DNA of 5,901 nucleotides. Origin: CAYVDH01 sp964450355 (GTDB lineage: Bacteria; Bacteroidota; Bacteroidia; NS11-12g; UBA955). Position 1 is the first letter of the stretch; the number at the start of each line of letters is the position of its first letter. Shown here piece by piece: positions 1 through 5,901 of the stretch. The notes below the pieces were generated by a model that ran no database searches, was not told where the DNA came from, and saw only the letters and a program-made list of their open reading frames with translations. The stretch is taken from NCBI GenBank assembly GCA_964450355.1, contig CAYVDH010000201.1, positions 1 through 5,901 on the forward strand, given 5' to 3'. The translations under genes were made by a program, and so were the position numbers.

Positions 1-771
1 AATTATTCATATAGTCAAGTTAAAACAACAGAAAGTAGCTGCTGGAAATTTGGTTTAAAAAATTTATATGGCACTACAAATGGTTTATATCAAAACAGCT
101 TTAATAAATTTCCAAAAGATGGTGGATCTGCATTAAAATTAGACTTAGCATTATCAGGTATTGGCTTCAATAATGGCACTTATTTTGAAGTTTATGCTAA
201 TTTTGCCGATTTCAGTGGTTTTTTATTTACCCCTAGGAAAGTGCCATTATTTAAAAATTTTCAAACTTCATATAGACTAAATAATTTATCAGATAGTATA
301 GGCAAAGGAAATGCTGGTTATGATGATGCTATTGCACATCATGGAGAAGTTCTTAATTTTAAATATTGTATTAACAAAAAAAGTGGATTAATGTATGGTG
401 CATATTGGAATTTTAACAATATAGGTACTAGACAATATGGTAAATTTAAAACAAAAAGTATTTTTGGCCTTAATATTGGATATTCAAAAAATATTAAGAA
501 ATTTACATGGATTACTACTTTTGGTATTGGCAGGGATTTGGTTGTATACAGAGATGCTGGCAAAGTACCAGGTGGATTATTTATTGATGGAGAAGAATAT
601 TTAATAAAAGGAAATTATAATGTAAACACAACATTGTATTTTGGAAAGCAAAAAGGTGCATATTTTGGCGTTATATATGATTATATAAAAGGCACTACAG
701 ATAGCGATACTAAACCTTTTGATATGTCAAAAATAGAGTTAAAATTTGGCATTTATTTTATTAAAAAATAA
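1..771 (+). CDS. Partial strand-rich envelope protein, probable outer-membrane beta-barrel (5' end missing)
   Basis: The frame is open from base 1 with no stop until the TAA at 769-771. What is visible is therefore the C-terminal 256 residues of a longer protein; the true start and any signal peptide lie upstream. The GTG at 241 (codon 81) is an internal valine, not a start, because the frame reads through it with the same composition. The protein is rich in Tyr, Phe, Asn and Gly, with alternating polar/hydrophobic stretches (for example around residues 105-155 and 205-256). It ends in KIELKFGIYFIKK, which resembles a terminal amphipathic strand of an outer-membrane barrel. No enzyme motif or type IX secretion C-terminal domain is seen. 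Its stop overlaps the next start by one base (TAATG), which suggests translational coupling. The barrel assignment is inference from composition and strand pattern; the family is not recognised. Confidence 0.8.
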   Translation, partial: NYSYSQVKTTESSCWKFGLKNLYGTTNGLYQNSFNKFPKDGGSALKLDLALSGIGFNNGTYFEVYANFADFSGFLFTPRKVPLFKNFQTSYRLNNLSDSIGKGNAGYDDAIAHHGEVLNFKYCINKKSGLMYGAYWNFNNIGTRQYGKFKTKSIFGLNIGYSKNIKKFTWITTFGIGRDLVVYRDAGKVPGGLFIDGEEYLIKGNYNVNTTLYFGKQKGAYFGVIYDYIKGTTDSDTKPFDMSKIELKFGIYFIKK

Positions 772-2180
772 TGAAAAAAAGTACAATATTTATCTTAGTA
801 TCATGTGTTTTTTATAACATATTAAATGCAGAAAATCATAGAGATTCTACACTTGTTAAACAAAAAAGAGCTTATTATCACAACATGGTGGCTACATTAA
901 GTGTAAGCCAATTAAAACCTAAATTCCTATCAAATGATTTTCAAACCTACAATTGGAATAATTATGATTTACAATTCAAATGGTTTGAGTATAGTTATGG
1001 ATACGGTAGAGTAAAAACAATAGAAAATGGCATTGATATAATTCAAAATATACATGACAGTAAAGTTGGTGTAAATTTTACTATTAAAAAATTAGTAAGA
1101 GGTAATAGAGCTTTAGATGTTAAAGGTTTTTTATTTGTCCCTAGTATATCCGCTAATTATACGCAATTAAAAGTTTGGAAATATAACGACACAAGAATCA
1201 GAGGATTGAAATTAGCCCCCATGGTAAGTTTTCAATTTCCATTTGTAGGTATTGATGCTAAGTGCAATTTTGATTTTAGACAAAACAAATCACCTAATGT
1301 AAAACCATTTAGCATTTACCCAGAAATAGCCATAAAATTTGATGGACTTTTTAATGTCTTAAACCCACAAGATATTTATGTTGGCAGATGGGTTAATAAA
1401 TATGTTTTTGGTGAAAAAACACAATTAAGTGCTAACACCTATCGAGTAGATTATTATGTTTTTACCCATGAATTTGATAGATATGCAAAATCTATTGGCA
1501 GAATTTCGTCATTGGGGCCAAGATATACTTTTAAAAATTTTGGATACGCTGGCTCAACTAAAATGTTTGGTATTGGTTATTTCTTTAGACATGGTGCATT
1601 GGCTGTAGATGCTTTTGCCGATTTAGGAAAGCTTGGCTTTGCATCAGAAGCTACCAATGAAAATAAAGTAACATATACTGATACTAAAAACAAAAGAAAT
1701 TTATCTTTAGCTACTGATAAATTTGTTAAAACAAATTCATTATCTACGGGTTTTTTCAATGCTAAAAGATTTGGAGGAAGTGTTTCAATAGATTTATTTA
1801 AATTAATCAATCTCTTAGGAAATGCAGGAGGACATGATGCTAATTTACCAACTTCTATGTTACGTACTTACCTTGGTATTGGTGGCGGATATGCTATTTT
1901 ATCATCGCCTCATTTTAATTCAGCAGAAGGAGAAGCTGCTGCAAATAAATCTTTTAATGATAGATTTGAATTTGCTCCTGTTTCAGAAAACCATCCCAAA
2001 TTCTCTAAAAACACACGATTTCTTTCATTGAATGCTGGCATAGAACTGGGCGTTATTCAAATAAAATTTGAACATTGTTATTACAAACATGCTTTCTTAG
2101 CTAGCTTAAGTTCAATAACGCTTGGCTATATGATTCCAGTAAAACGCATTAAAGACAAATTAAAAGAAGTAAAAGAATGA
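771..2180 (+). CDS. Exported 469-aa protein, probable outer-membrane beta-barrel, family not recognised
   Basis: The start is the ATG sharing its A with the stop of the preceding gene, preceded by an A-rich tract. Residues 1-20 form a signal peptide: MKK, a hydrophobic core, then a likely cleavage after LNA (A20). The mature part is aromatic-rich, with many short strand-like segments: 66-80, 97-106, 118-136, 147-170, 263-287, 364-378, 416-439 and 444-457. The last of these (ASLSSITLGYMIPV) resembles the closing strand of a barrel and is followed by a charged tail, KRIKDKLKEVKE. A polar stretch near 290-325 and another near 382-412 could be extracellular loops. No catalytic motif is visible, and the three Cys residues (12, 165, 436) form no obvious motif. 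It overlaps the downstream lipoprotein gene by four bases (ATGA), so the two are probably made together. The outer-membrane location is inferred from signal peptide plus strand pattern; a soluble periplasmic beta protein is the alternative. Confidence 0.88.
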   Translation: MKKSTIFILVSCVFYNILNAENHRDSTLVKQKRAYYHNMVATLSVSQLKPKFLSNDFQTYNWNNYDLQFKWFEYSYGYGRVKTIENGIDIIQNIHDSKVGVNFTIKKLVRGNRALDVKGFLFVPSISANYTQLKVWKYNDTRIRGLKLAPMVSFQFPFVGIDAKCNFDFRQNKSPNVKPFSIYPEIAIKFDGLFNVLNPQDIYVGRWVNKYVFGEKTQLSANTYRVDYYVFTHEFDRYAKSIGRISSLGPRYTFKNFGYAGSTKMFGIGYFFRHGALAVDAFADLGKLGFASEATNENKVTYTDTKNKRNLSLATDKFVKTNSLSTGFFNAKRFGGSVSIDLFKLINLLGNAGGHDANLPTSMLRTYLGIGGGYAILSSPHFNSAEGEAAANKSFNDRFEFAPVSENHPKFSKNTRFLSLNAGIELGVIQIKFEHCYYKHAFLASLSSITLGYMIPVKRIKDKLKEVKE

Positions 2181-3022
2181 GAAATATACATTATAAAACT
2201 GATTTTATAAAAATTTTAGCAAGCTTTATTTTGATGCTAAATTTAGTTTCATGTGATAAGGAGGAAAATTTTGATTTAAAAGGAGAATACAAAGAACCCA
2301 TTTTGAATTTAACGCAAGATTTAATGGTTTTTTATCGCAGTTTTCACTTAGCAAACTATTGTGCTACAGACACAACAGCTGCCAGACGTGTATTTGATAT
2401 TCAAGTAAAAAATACAATTCTAAATTCAAACATTAATGTTGATTACAAAAGTACAAGCAATAAATACAATCCTTTTGTTTATAACCCAAGTGTTACTTCT
2501 GGTAAATTTGAATTAACCTTTCAAAATCCTTATTTATCTAATTTTACAAACTACGCCTTCTTAAATTTAATTAATGTTAAAAACAACAATTCCGTTTATA
2601 ATGGTAAAATTTATTTTAATAAATCAACTGTCAATGTCAATCAAAGTTACTACTATGTTTATACTGATAGTTTAAAAGTGACTAATAATAATAAAACCTA
2701 TTATATTAAAGGCAACCTTATGCTCAATGAACAATTTAATGCCAATGCGAGTTTTGCAATTGGATCTATTGAGTCTTATGATGGAATGAATTCCAAATTA
2801 GTACTTACAGATTATTTTAGGGCAGAAAATGATTATGTCAATAGATTTGGATTAAAAGATAAATCTTCCTATAATTTTTTAAATGGAAAGGCTACTTTTT
2901 ATAGTGGAAATTATCGCTCAAATATAATGATTGGTAATTTGCCAAATAGTGAAGGGCATGTGCCTAGTTTTAATGTTACAGATTCTATTACAAGATATTT
3001 TAGTCCTTATCCTAAATTTTAA
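2177..3022 (+). CDS. Predicted surface-exposed lipoprotein, 281 aa, function unknown
   Basis: The start ATG overlaps the upstream stop (ATGA) and follows a purine-rich stretch (AAAGAAGTAAAAGA). The N-terminus is a lipoprotein signal: basic residues at 2-12, a hydrophobic core at 13-23, and lipobox LVSC with the lipidated Cys at 26. The mature start, C-D-K-E-E-N, fits the pattern CxK(D/E)2 described as a lipoprotein export signal in Capnocytophaga, which predicts transport to the outer leaflet of the outer membrane. The body is rich in Asn, Tyr, Ser and Thr and looks all-beta, with strand-like runs near 108-117, 126-148, 156-182 and 190-212. Only one Cys (62) remains after lipidation. I recognise no domain. 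The tight coupling to the barrel-like protein upstream suggests a partner role, but this is inferred from position only. Confidence 0.9.
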   Translation: MRNIHYKTDFIKILASFILMLNLVSCDKEENFDLKGEYKEPILNLTQDLMVFYRSFHLANYCATDTTAARRVFDIQVKNTILNSNINVDYKSTSNKYNPFVYNPSVTSGKFELTFQNPYLSNFTNYAFLNLINVKNNNSVYNGKIYFNKSTVNVNQSYYYVYTDSLKVTNNNKTYYIKGNLMLNEQFNANASFAIGSIESYDGMNSKLVLTDYFRAENDYVNRFGLKDKSSYNFLNGKATFYSGNYRSNIMIGNLPNSEGHVPSFNVTDSITRYFSPYPKF

Positions 3023-3026
3023 TAAC

Positions 3027-4268
3027 ATGATGAAATCTATAAAACTATCAATCCTTTACTTACTATTAATTTCACAATTTTATTCATGTAAAAAAGATAA
3101 AAACAAACCTAAAGATCCAAATTCTGAAATCCCATCTTTAGTAAGTGGCCAGGGATGGACCATTGAGAATAAATATAAAATGGATTTAAAGAACTTGTTT
3201 TTGGTAGGAATTGATAATGTAAGTTTAGAAAAATACAATGATGCATTTTATTGGAAATTAAGAATAAACGATAACGATCCATTTTTTGGAGGCAGTTTTA
3301 ATTATGTATATTTTAAACTGCAAAACTCAACAACATCTGAATTTTTACCACAAGCTCTAAATTTTAATTCCAAAACTGATAAATTTTACTTTTTAGAAAA
3401 TGAGACATCGGAACGCTCTTTAGTCTTGAATGGTGGTTTTAAATTGTATAAGGATAAAATTCCTATTTTTAGTGGTGATGCAACCACATTTTGGCCAAAC
3501 AACATTACCAGTGTTATTAATTTTATACCAGAATACAAGTATAGCATTTGTTTTAACATCGCAAATTCAAGCACTGCTTCCGTATTAAATTTAGTAAATG
3601 GACAGTTTCTTAAATTCCAATTGGGTGGCTACAACAATGGCAATTTCACTATTGATGACGAATATATAAAAAACAACCCCAGTGGATTTAAAGCATTTTA
3701 CTCAAATATAGATTTTATTGGAAACTATAAAATGCGCCTGAATGTTTTAGAAATTTGCGATACATTTAAAAGTAAATGGGGCGATCCTACAACAATGACT
3801 GGTTATTATAATTTTACCAAACCAATAGATACTTCCTTTTTATGTGATTTGGGAGGCATTGGTTATAATTTTGGCGATGGCTATGTTAAAAGTGTGGACG
3901 CAGGTAATATTGTATATATATCAGTTACATGTAAAGGCATGAAAGAAAATTTCAGGATTTATAGTTTTGATAAAACAACAAGAAAATTAACGTATTTGTT
4001 TACTAATAATTTAATCAATTCAATATCACAAATGTTTTATAGAAAAGGTAAAAATGACTTAATATTGAATACAGAAAAAGGCCTACATCGTTTGAATTTA
4101 AGTAATATGTCATTTAACAATATCACTCCTTCAACATCTGCAAATGTTGCATTTGTATCTTTACTTACTCAACCTTATATCAATGGCGTATATTCTGAAA
4201 GAATTTATGGAGTTGCATGCACATTAGAAGGATTGAAAGTTACAGCCAATTTGATATACTATGAATAA
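3027..4268 (+). CDS. Lipoprotein, 413 aa, with possible beta-propeller-like C-terminal third
   Basis: The open frame runs back to 2931, but the upstream part only shadows the end of the preceding gene. The ATG at 3027 (ATGATG, so 3030 is an equal alternative) gives a proper lipoprotein signal: MMKSIK, a hydrophobic core at 7-16, then QFYSC with the lipidated Cys at 21. That start also leaves a clean 4-nt gap after the previous stop. The mature start, CKKDKNKPKD, is basic and Pro-rich, a linker unlike the acidic start of the neighbouring lipoproteins. Residues 40-270 are strand-rich and unassigned. Residues 285-413 show repeating strand units with a propeller feel, such as FRIYSFDKTTRKLTYLF near 309-325 and GLHRLNLSNMSFNNIT near 352-367. 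The evidence for a propeller is weak. Cys residues at 175, 244, 273, 302 and 398 could include disulfides. The coding end overlaps the next gene by 8 nt. Confidence 0.9.
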   Translation: MMKSIKLSILYLLLISQFYSCKKDKNKPKDPNSEIPSLVSGQGWTIENKYKMDLKNLFLVGIDNVSLEKYNDAFYWKLRINDNDPFFGGSFNYVYFKLQNSTTSEFLPQALNFNSKTDKFYFLENETSERSLVLNGGFKLYKDKIPIFSGDATTFWPNNITSVINFIPEYKYSICFNIANSSTASVLNLVNGQFLKFQLGGYNNGNFTIDDEYIKNNPSGFKAFYSNIDFIGNYKMRLNVLEICDTFKSKWGDPTTMTGYYNFTKPIDTSFLCDLGGIGYNFGDGYVKSVDAGNIVYISVTCKGMKENFRIYSFDKTTRKLTYLFTNNLINSISQMFYRKGKNDLILNTEKGLHRLNLSNMSFNNITPSTSANVAFVSLLTQPYINGVYSERIYGVACTLEGLKVTANLIYYE

Positions 4269-5079
4269 ATTAATATTTTTATTGCTTTTTTTTGTTTCAA
4301 TTTTTGAAACAAACGCTCAAAAATCTAATTTTGAGATTTATACAGGTTACAATCTTTATAATTTTGGAAATAGAAGCCTGCGAAGATCTATGCGCAGTTT
4401 TGAAGAATATTGGATAGCCAATGGTGAACCAAATATGAAAGTAAAAGGATACAAAACAGCTCATGATTTTAATTGGGGATTTAATTACTTATTGTCAAAT
4501 GAGAAGGGAGGGAGCTCTATTACAGGTTTTCAACACTATAAATTCACTAGTAAGTGTGAAGCAGAATTTGCTTATGGTAGTAGAATATTTAAAACAATTA
4601 CAAAAGGAGGAAATGTCTATTTTGGAGGTAGAAACTCAAAAGGAGTAGCTATGAAATTAGGATTGGGATTTGCAAATTCTGTAATTGAAAGTTATTTTAT
4701 ATATCCTAGTGGAGCTATAAGTTTTGGTAAAGAAAAGAGTTTAAATGGGGTTTATGGAGTAACCTATATTGCCAATATGAATTTAGAAATAACAAAGCAA
4801 AAAGTGTTTTTTAAACATTTAGGAGTAGAAGCTGGTTTTTTACTTACAACTAATGGATTTACAACTGAGTATTATGACCCCACCTATGCTAAAGGCGTCA
4901 ATGCCCCAATAAATTACTCTTGGATACCTCAAGATTTCAACTCATTTTACCCTGCTGTAAACACAAGTGGAGGTACTTATGAAGGTAAAAATGTGAAAGG
5001 AAATCATAACAGTATAGGTTTAATTTTTAGAATCTCTTATTTGATTCAACCCATAAATAAAACAAAAAATGAAAAATAA
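4261..5079 (+). CDS. Exported 272-aa protein, probable small outer-membrane beta-barrel
   Basis: The start ATG lies inside the last codons of the preceding lipoprotein gene (8-nt overlap), and no clear ribosome-binding site precedes it, as expected for coupled translation in this phylum. Residues 1-19 form a clear signal peptide, with cleavage predicted between A19 and Q20 (TNA|QK), the usual Bacteroidota style. The mature protein begins with a strand (NFEIYTGYNLY, 23-33) and has further amphipathic strands near 68-78, 87-95, 99-111, 129-138, 163-178 and 187-197. It closes with HNSIGLIFRISYLIQP (249-264), which looks like a last barrel strand. The layout of short strands, Gly-rich turns and a long polar loop (about 200-248) fits a small barrel porin-like protein. 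There are no catalytic motifs and a single Cys (99). The barrel call is inference, and no specific family is recognised. Confidence 0.88.
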   Translation: MNKLIFLLLFFVSIFETNAQKSNFEIYTGYNLYNFGNRSLRRSMRSFEEYWIANGEPNMKVKGYKTAHDFNWGFNYLLSNEKGGSSITGFQHYKFTSKCEAEFAYGSRIFKTITKGGNVYFGGRNSKGVAMKLGLGFANSVIESYFIYPSGAISFGKEKSLNGVYGVTYIANMNLEITKQKVFFKHLGVEAGFLLTTNGFTTEYYDPTYAKGVNAPINYSWIPQDFNSFYPAVNTSGGTYEGKNVKGNHNSIGLIFRISYLIQPINKTKNEK

Positions 5080-5554
5080 AACTACAATAATCTTTTTTAT
5101 TATTTTTTTACTACTTTCTGCATGTGCAAAAGAAGATAATGCTCGAAAAAAAATAGAAGGTGAATACGATTTTTACCATTATGAAGTAGATTATTATTCA
5201 AATGATGGTATCACTATAACTTCTACTTATAAGAAAGATTTAGAAGGGATCATTAATTTAATGACAGACAACAAACCAGGCTCTGATTGGTATAATGACT
5301 GTGAGTATTCTCTTTCAGAGATTCCTAAAGGATGGTTAGACAACAATATTCGCACACAAACTCCATTATGGCATTGTGACCAAGGCAGCATGAGAGTGAT
5401 TAATTTTTTTAAAGAACCAAATGCTGGGAATGTAATTTATGCCACATATACTATCACTAAAAATGGTCATAAAAAATACATTTTCTCATATGTAAGTATG
5501 GATTCTCAAGGAAAACTGATTTATGAAGAAAGATTATATTTAAAAAAGAAATAA
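5069..5554 (+). CDS. Predicted surface-exposed small lipoprotein, 161 aa, possibly lipocalin-like
   Basis: The start overlaps the end of the upstream gene by 11 nt. Residues 1-18 are a lipoprotein signal (MKNK, a strongly hydrophobic core, lipobox LSAC) with the lipidated Cys at 19. The next residues, A-K-E-D, fit the surface-export pattern CxK(D/E)2. The mature domain of about 135 residues opens with KKIEGEYDFYHYEVD (27-41), reminiscent of the Gly-x-Trp/Tyr first strand of lipocalin-like lipoproteins. It ends with a strand, GKLIYEERLYLKKK (148-161), as such small barrels often do. C78 and C103 are the only other cysteines and could form a disulfide; W74, W89 and W101 cluster around them. The lipocalin-like fold is inference from strand pattern and size. 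This is the last gene of the cluster, followed by non-coding repeats. Confidence 0.88.
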   Translation: MKNKTTIIFFIIFLLLSACAKEDNARKKIEGEYDFYHYEVDYYSNDGITITSTYKKDLEGIINLMTDNKPGSDWYNDCEYSLSEIPKGWLDNNIRTQTPLWHCDQGSMRVINFFKEPNAGNVIYATYTITKNGHKKYIFSYVSMDSQGKLIYEERLYLKKK

Positions 5555-5635
5555 ACATTTATAAACTATGATTCTCTGAAGTTAGATTAAAATAATTTCT
5601 AATATTTGACTGAATGTTAATTCATTTATGTACTA
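5555..5635. other. AT-rich 3' non-coding spacer after the operon
   Basis: This stretch between the last gene and the repeat cluster has no supported gene. It is very AT-rich. It holds two weak inverted repeats: TTAGA 5582-5586 with TCTAA 5598-5602, and TGAAT 5611-5615 with ATTCA 5620-5624. There is no GC-rich stem followed by a T run, so a strong intrinsic terminator is not visible. The near match to the Bacteroidota -7 box (AATATTTG, 5601-5608, one mismatch to TAnnTTTG) lacks a -33 element and is not called as a promoter. Confidence 0.6.
5611..5624 (+). terminator. Weak AT hairpin, possible terminator of the operon
   Basis: A perfect 5-bp stem (TGAAT/ATTCA) with a 4-nt loop GTTA lies 57 nt after the last stop and is followed by TTTATG. 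It is AT-only apart from one G-C pair, so it would be unstable. The GC-rich hairpin at 5638-5650 just downstream may end or stabilise transcripts instead. Confidence 0.2.
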
Positions 5636-5665
5636 AAAACCCGAAGGGTTGATATGATTATAGAA
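5636..5665 (+). repeat. Hairpin repeat unit A
   Basis: The stem AACCC (5638-5642) pairs perfectly with GGGTT (5646-5650) around the loop GAA. The tail GATATGATTATAGAA (5651-5665) follows. It is the best-preserved + strand unit and lies 83 nt after the last stop codon of the operon. Confidence 0.75.
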
Positions 5666-5684
5666 TTTAAAAACATTTAAATTC
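5663..5684. repeat. Perfect 9-bp palindrome between units A and B
   Basis: GAATTTAAA (5663-5671) is the exact reverse complement of TTTAAATTC (5676-5684), with a 4-nt loop AACA. It begins inside the tail of unit A and ends just before unit B. It may be part of the repeat module or a separate cruciform or protein-binding site. Confidence 0.6.
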
Positions 5685-5685
5685 C

Positions 5686-5715
5686 AAAACCCAGAATGGA
5701 TGATATGATAAAGAA
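5686..5715 (+). repeat. Hairpin repeat unit B (diverged)
   Basis: The stem ACCCA (5689-5693) faces TGGAT (5697-5701) around the loop GAA, with one C-A mismatch. The innermost pair is A-T here instead of the C-G of unit A, so pairing survived the change. The tail GATATGATAAAGAA is shared with unit A for its first eight bases and then diverges. The loop lies exactly 51 bp after that of unit A. Confidence 0.65.
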
Positions 5716-5784
5716 TAAATCGATGTCAGAAACATTTTTAGATATAAACATACAAGAAGTTTTTGCAATAAAACGAAGGGGAAA

Positions 5785-5815
5785 TTTAATTGATTTAATG
5801 CCACCCTTTCAGGGT
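5785..5815 (-). repeat. Hairpin repeat unit C (reverse orientation)
   Basis: On the + strand ACCCT (5803-5807) pairs perfectly with AGGGT (5811-5815) around TTC, which reads as a GAA loop on the - strand. Its - strand tail (5802 downwards, GGCATTAAATCAATT) is the most diverged of the set. The orientation is opposite to units A and B. Confidence 0.65.
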
Positions 5816-5829
5816 TGTTGTCTCTTTAA

Positions 5830-5864
5830 TTTCATTGTTTATAACAATGTCACCCCTTCGGGGT
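5830..5864 (-). repeat. Hairpin repeat unit D (reverse orientation)
   Basis: On the + strand ACCCC (5852-5856) pairs perfectly with GGGGT (5860-5864) around TTC, the strongest stem of the set. The - strand tail GACATTGTTATAAAC matches 10 of the 15 tail positions of unit A. Within the tail, CATTGT (5833-5838) and ACAATG (5844-5849) form an extra 6-bp inverted repeat. Confidence 0.7.
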
Positions 5865-5880
5865 TTGGGGAACTGCATTT

Positions 5881-5901
5881 TCATTGTTGTTTATAATCGT
5901 G
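5881..5901 (-). repeat. Truncated hairpin repeat unit E (tail only)
   Basis: The last bases, GTTTATAATCGTG on the + strand, read on the - strand as a tail CACGATTATAAAC. This matches 9 of 13 comparable positions of unit A and is aligned with the tail of unit D at an offset of 52 bp. The hairpin itself should begin about three bases beyond the window. Confidence 0.45.

Larger units (their letters stand above)
5636..5901. repeat. Cluster of convergent hairpin repeats (REP-like), cut by the window end
   Basis: The region contains four recognisable copies, and the start of a fifth, of a short element. Each has a 5-bp stem around a GAA loop (core ACCCYGAARGGGT) followed by an AT-rich tail resembling GATATGATTATAGAA. 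Two copies read on the + strand (loops at 5643 and 5694, 51 bp apart). Two read on the - strand (loops at 5808 and 5857, 49 bp apart), and the tail of a third starts at the window end. The two sets therefore point towards each other around 5720-5785. The layout resembles interspersed palindromic repeats found between genes in many bacteria; mobilisation by an IS200/IS605-like or REP-associated transposase would be inference, as none is in this window. No spacer/repeat uniformity supports a CRISPR. Confidence 0.8.

Noticed and set aside
459..466. Exact match to the Bacteroidota -7 box TAnnTTTG
   Set aside because: It is inside a coding region, has no TTG element at the -33 spacing, and such matches are expected by chance in DNA this AT-rich.
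241..771. GTG at 241 as the start of the first gene
   Set aside because: The frame is open upstream to base 1 with 80 codons of similar strand-rich composition, and no signal peptide follows the GTG. The gene is cut by the window edge.
1577..1810. Minus-strand open frames inside the operon (also 339-563 and 3386-3574)
   Set aside because: They lie wholly within well-supported + strand genes, have no export or domain signature, and are shadows of those genes.
2931..3026. N-terminal extension of the 413-aa lipoprotein
   Set aside because: It lies within the end of the preceding gene in another frame and would bury the lipoprotein signal that starts at 3027.
4463..4648. Alternative-frame open frame within the 4261 gene (also 1822-2031)
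   Set aside because: It lies inside a gene with a clear signal peptide and continuous strand pattern; it has no start context and no protein-like features.
5771..5787. Possible extra + strand repeat unit (ACGAAGGGGAAATTT)
   Set aside because: It has the GAA loop and a G-rich right arm, but the left arm (AAAAC) cannot pair with it, and it lies 81 bp from unit B, off the usual spacing. It may be a decayed copy, but this is not supportable.
5696..5896. Open frame of 66 codons on the + strand after the operon
   Set aside because: It is simply the translation of the repeat units (NNVTPSGF comes from the ACAATGTCACCCCTTCGGGG part). It crosses units of both orientations, has no ribosome-binding site, and has no protein-like pattern of its own.
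5636..5901. CRISPR array
   Set aside because: The repeats are short, diverged and in both orientations, with spacers that are themselves related; there are no cas genes nearby.

Overview
The window looks like chromosomal DNA from a member of the Bacteroidota. It is strongly AT-rich. The ribosome-binding sites are A-rich rather than canonical Shine-Dalgarno. One signal peptide ends in the phylum-typical 'NAQ', and several lipoproteins have the start Cys followed by Lys and acidic residues. I cannot name the genus.

Positions 1-5554 hold one densely packed, same-strand gene cluster of six reading frames; the first is cut by the window edge. Every junction is either an overlap (1, 4, 8 and 11 nt) or a 4-nt gap, so this is almost certainly one transcription unit with translational coupling. 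All five complete products carry export signals. Two (771-2180, 4261-5079) have cleavable signal peptides and strand-rich, aromatic-rich bodies like outer-membrane beta-barrel proteins. Three (2177-3022, 3027-4268, 5069-5554) are lipoproteins. The partial first gene also encodes a strand-rich protein ending like a barrel. I recognise no catalytic motif and no named family with confidence, so the functions are open. The best reading is an envelope module of barrel-like proteins with companion lipoproteins. Two of the lipoproteins carry the CxK(D/E)2 pattern that directs lipoproteins to the cell surface in some Bacteroidota.

Positions 5555-5901 are non-coding. After a short AT-rich stretch comes a cluster of small GC-rich hairpin repeats with a trinucleotide loop and a conserved AT-rich tail. 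Two units point along the + strand, and two complete units plus one cut unit point along the - strand. Neighbouring units lie about 49-52 bp apart. The units share a 5-bp stem and a GAA loop (TTC on the other strand), and the stem is kept despite sequence changes. This repeat cluster and the unassigned surface-protein operon are the two items most worth following up.
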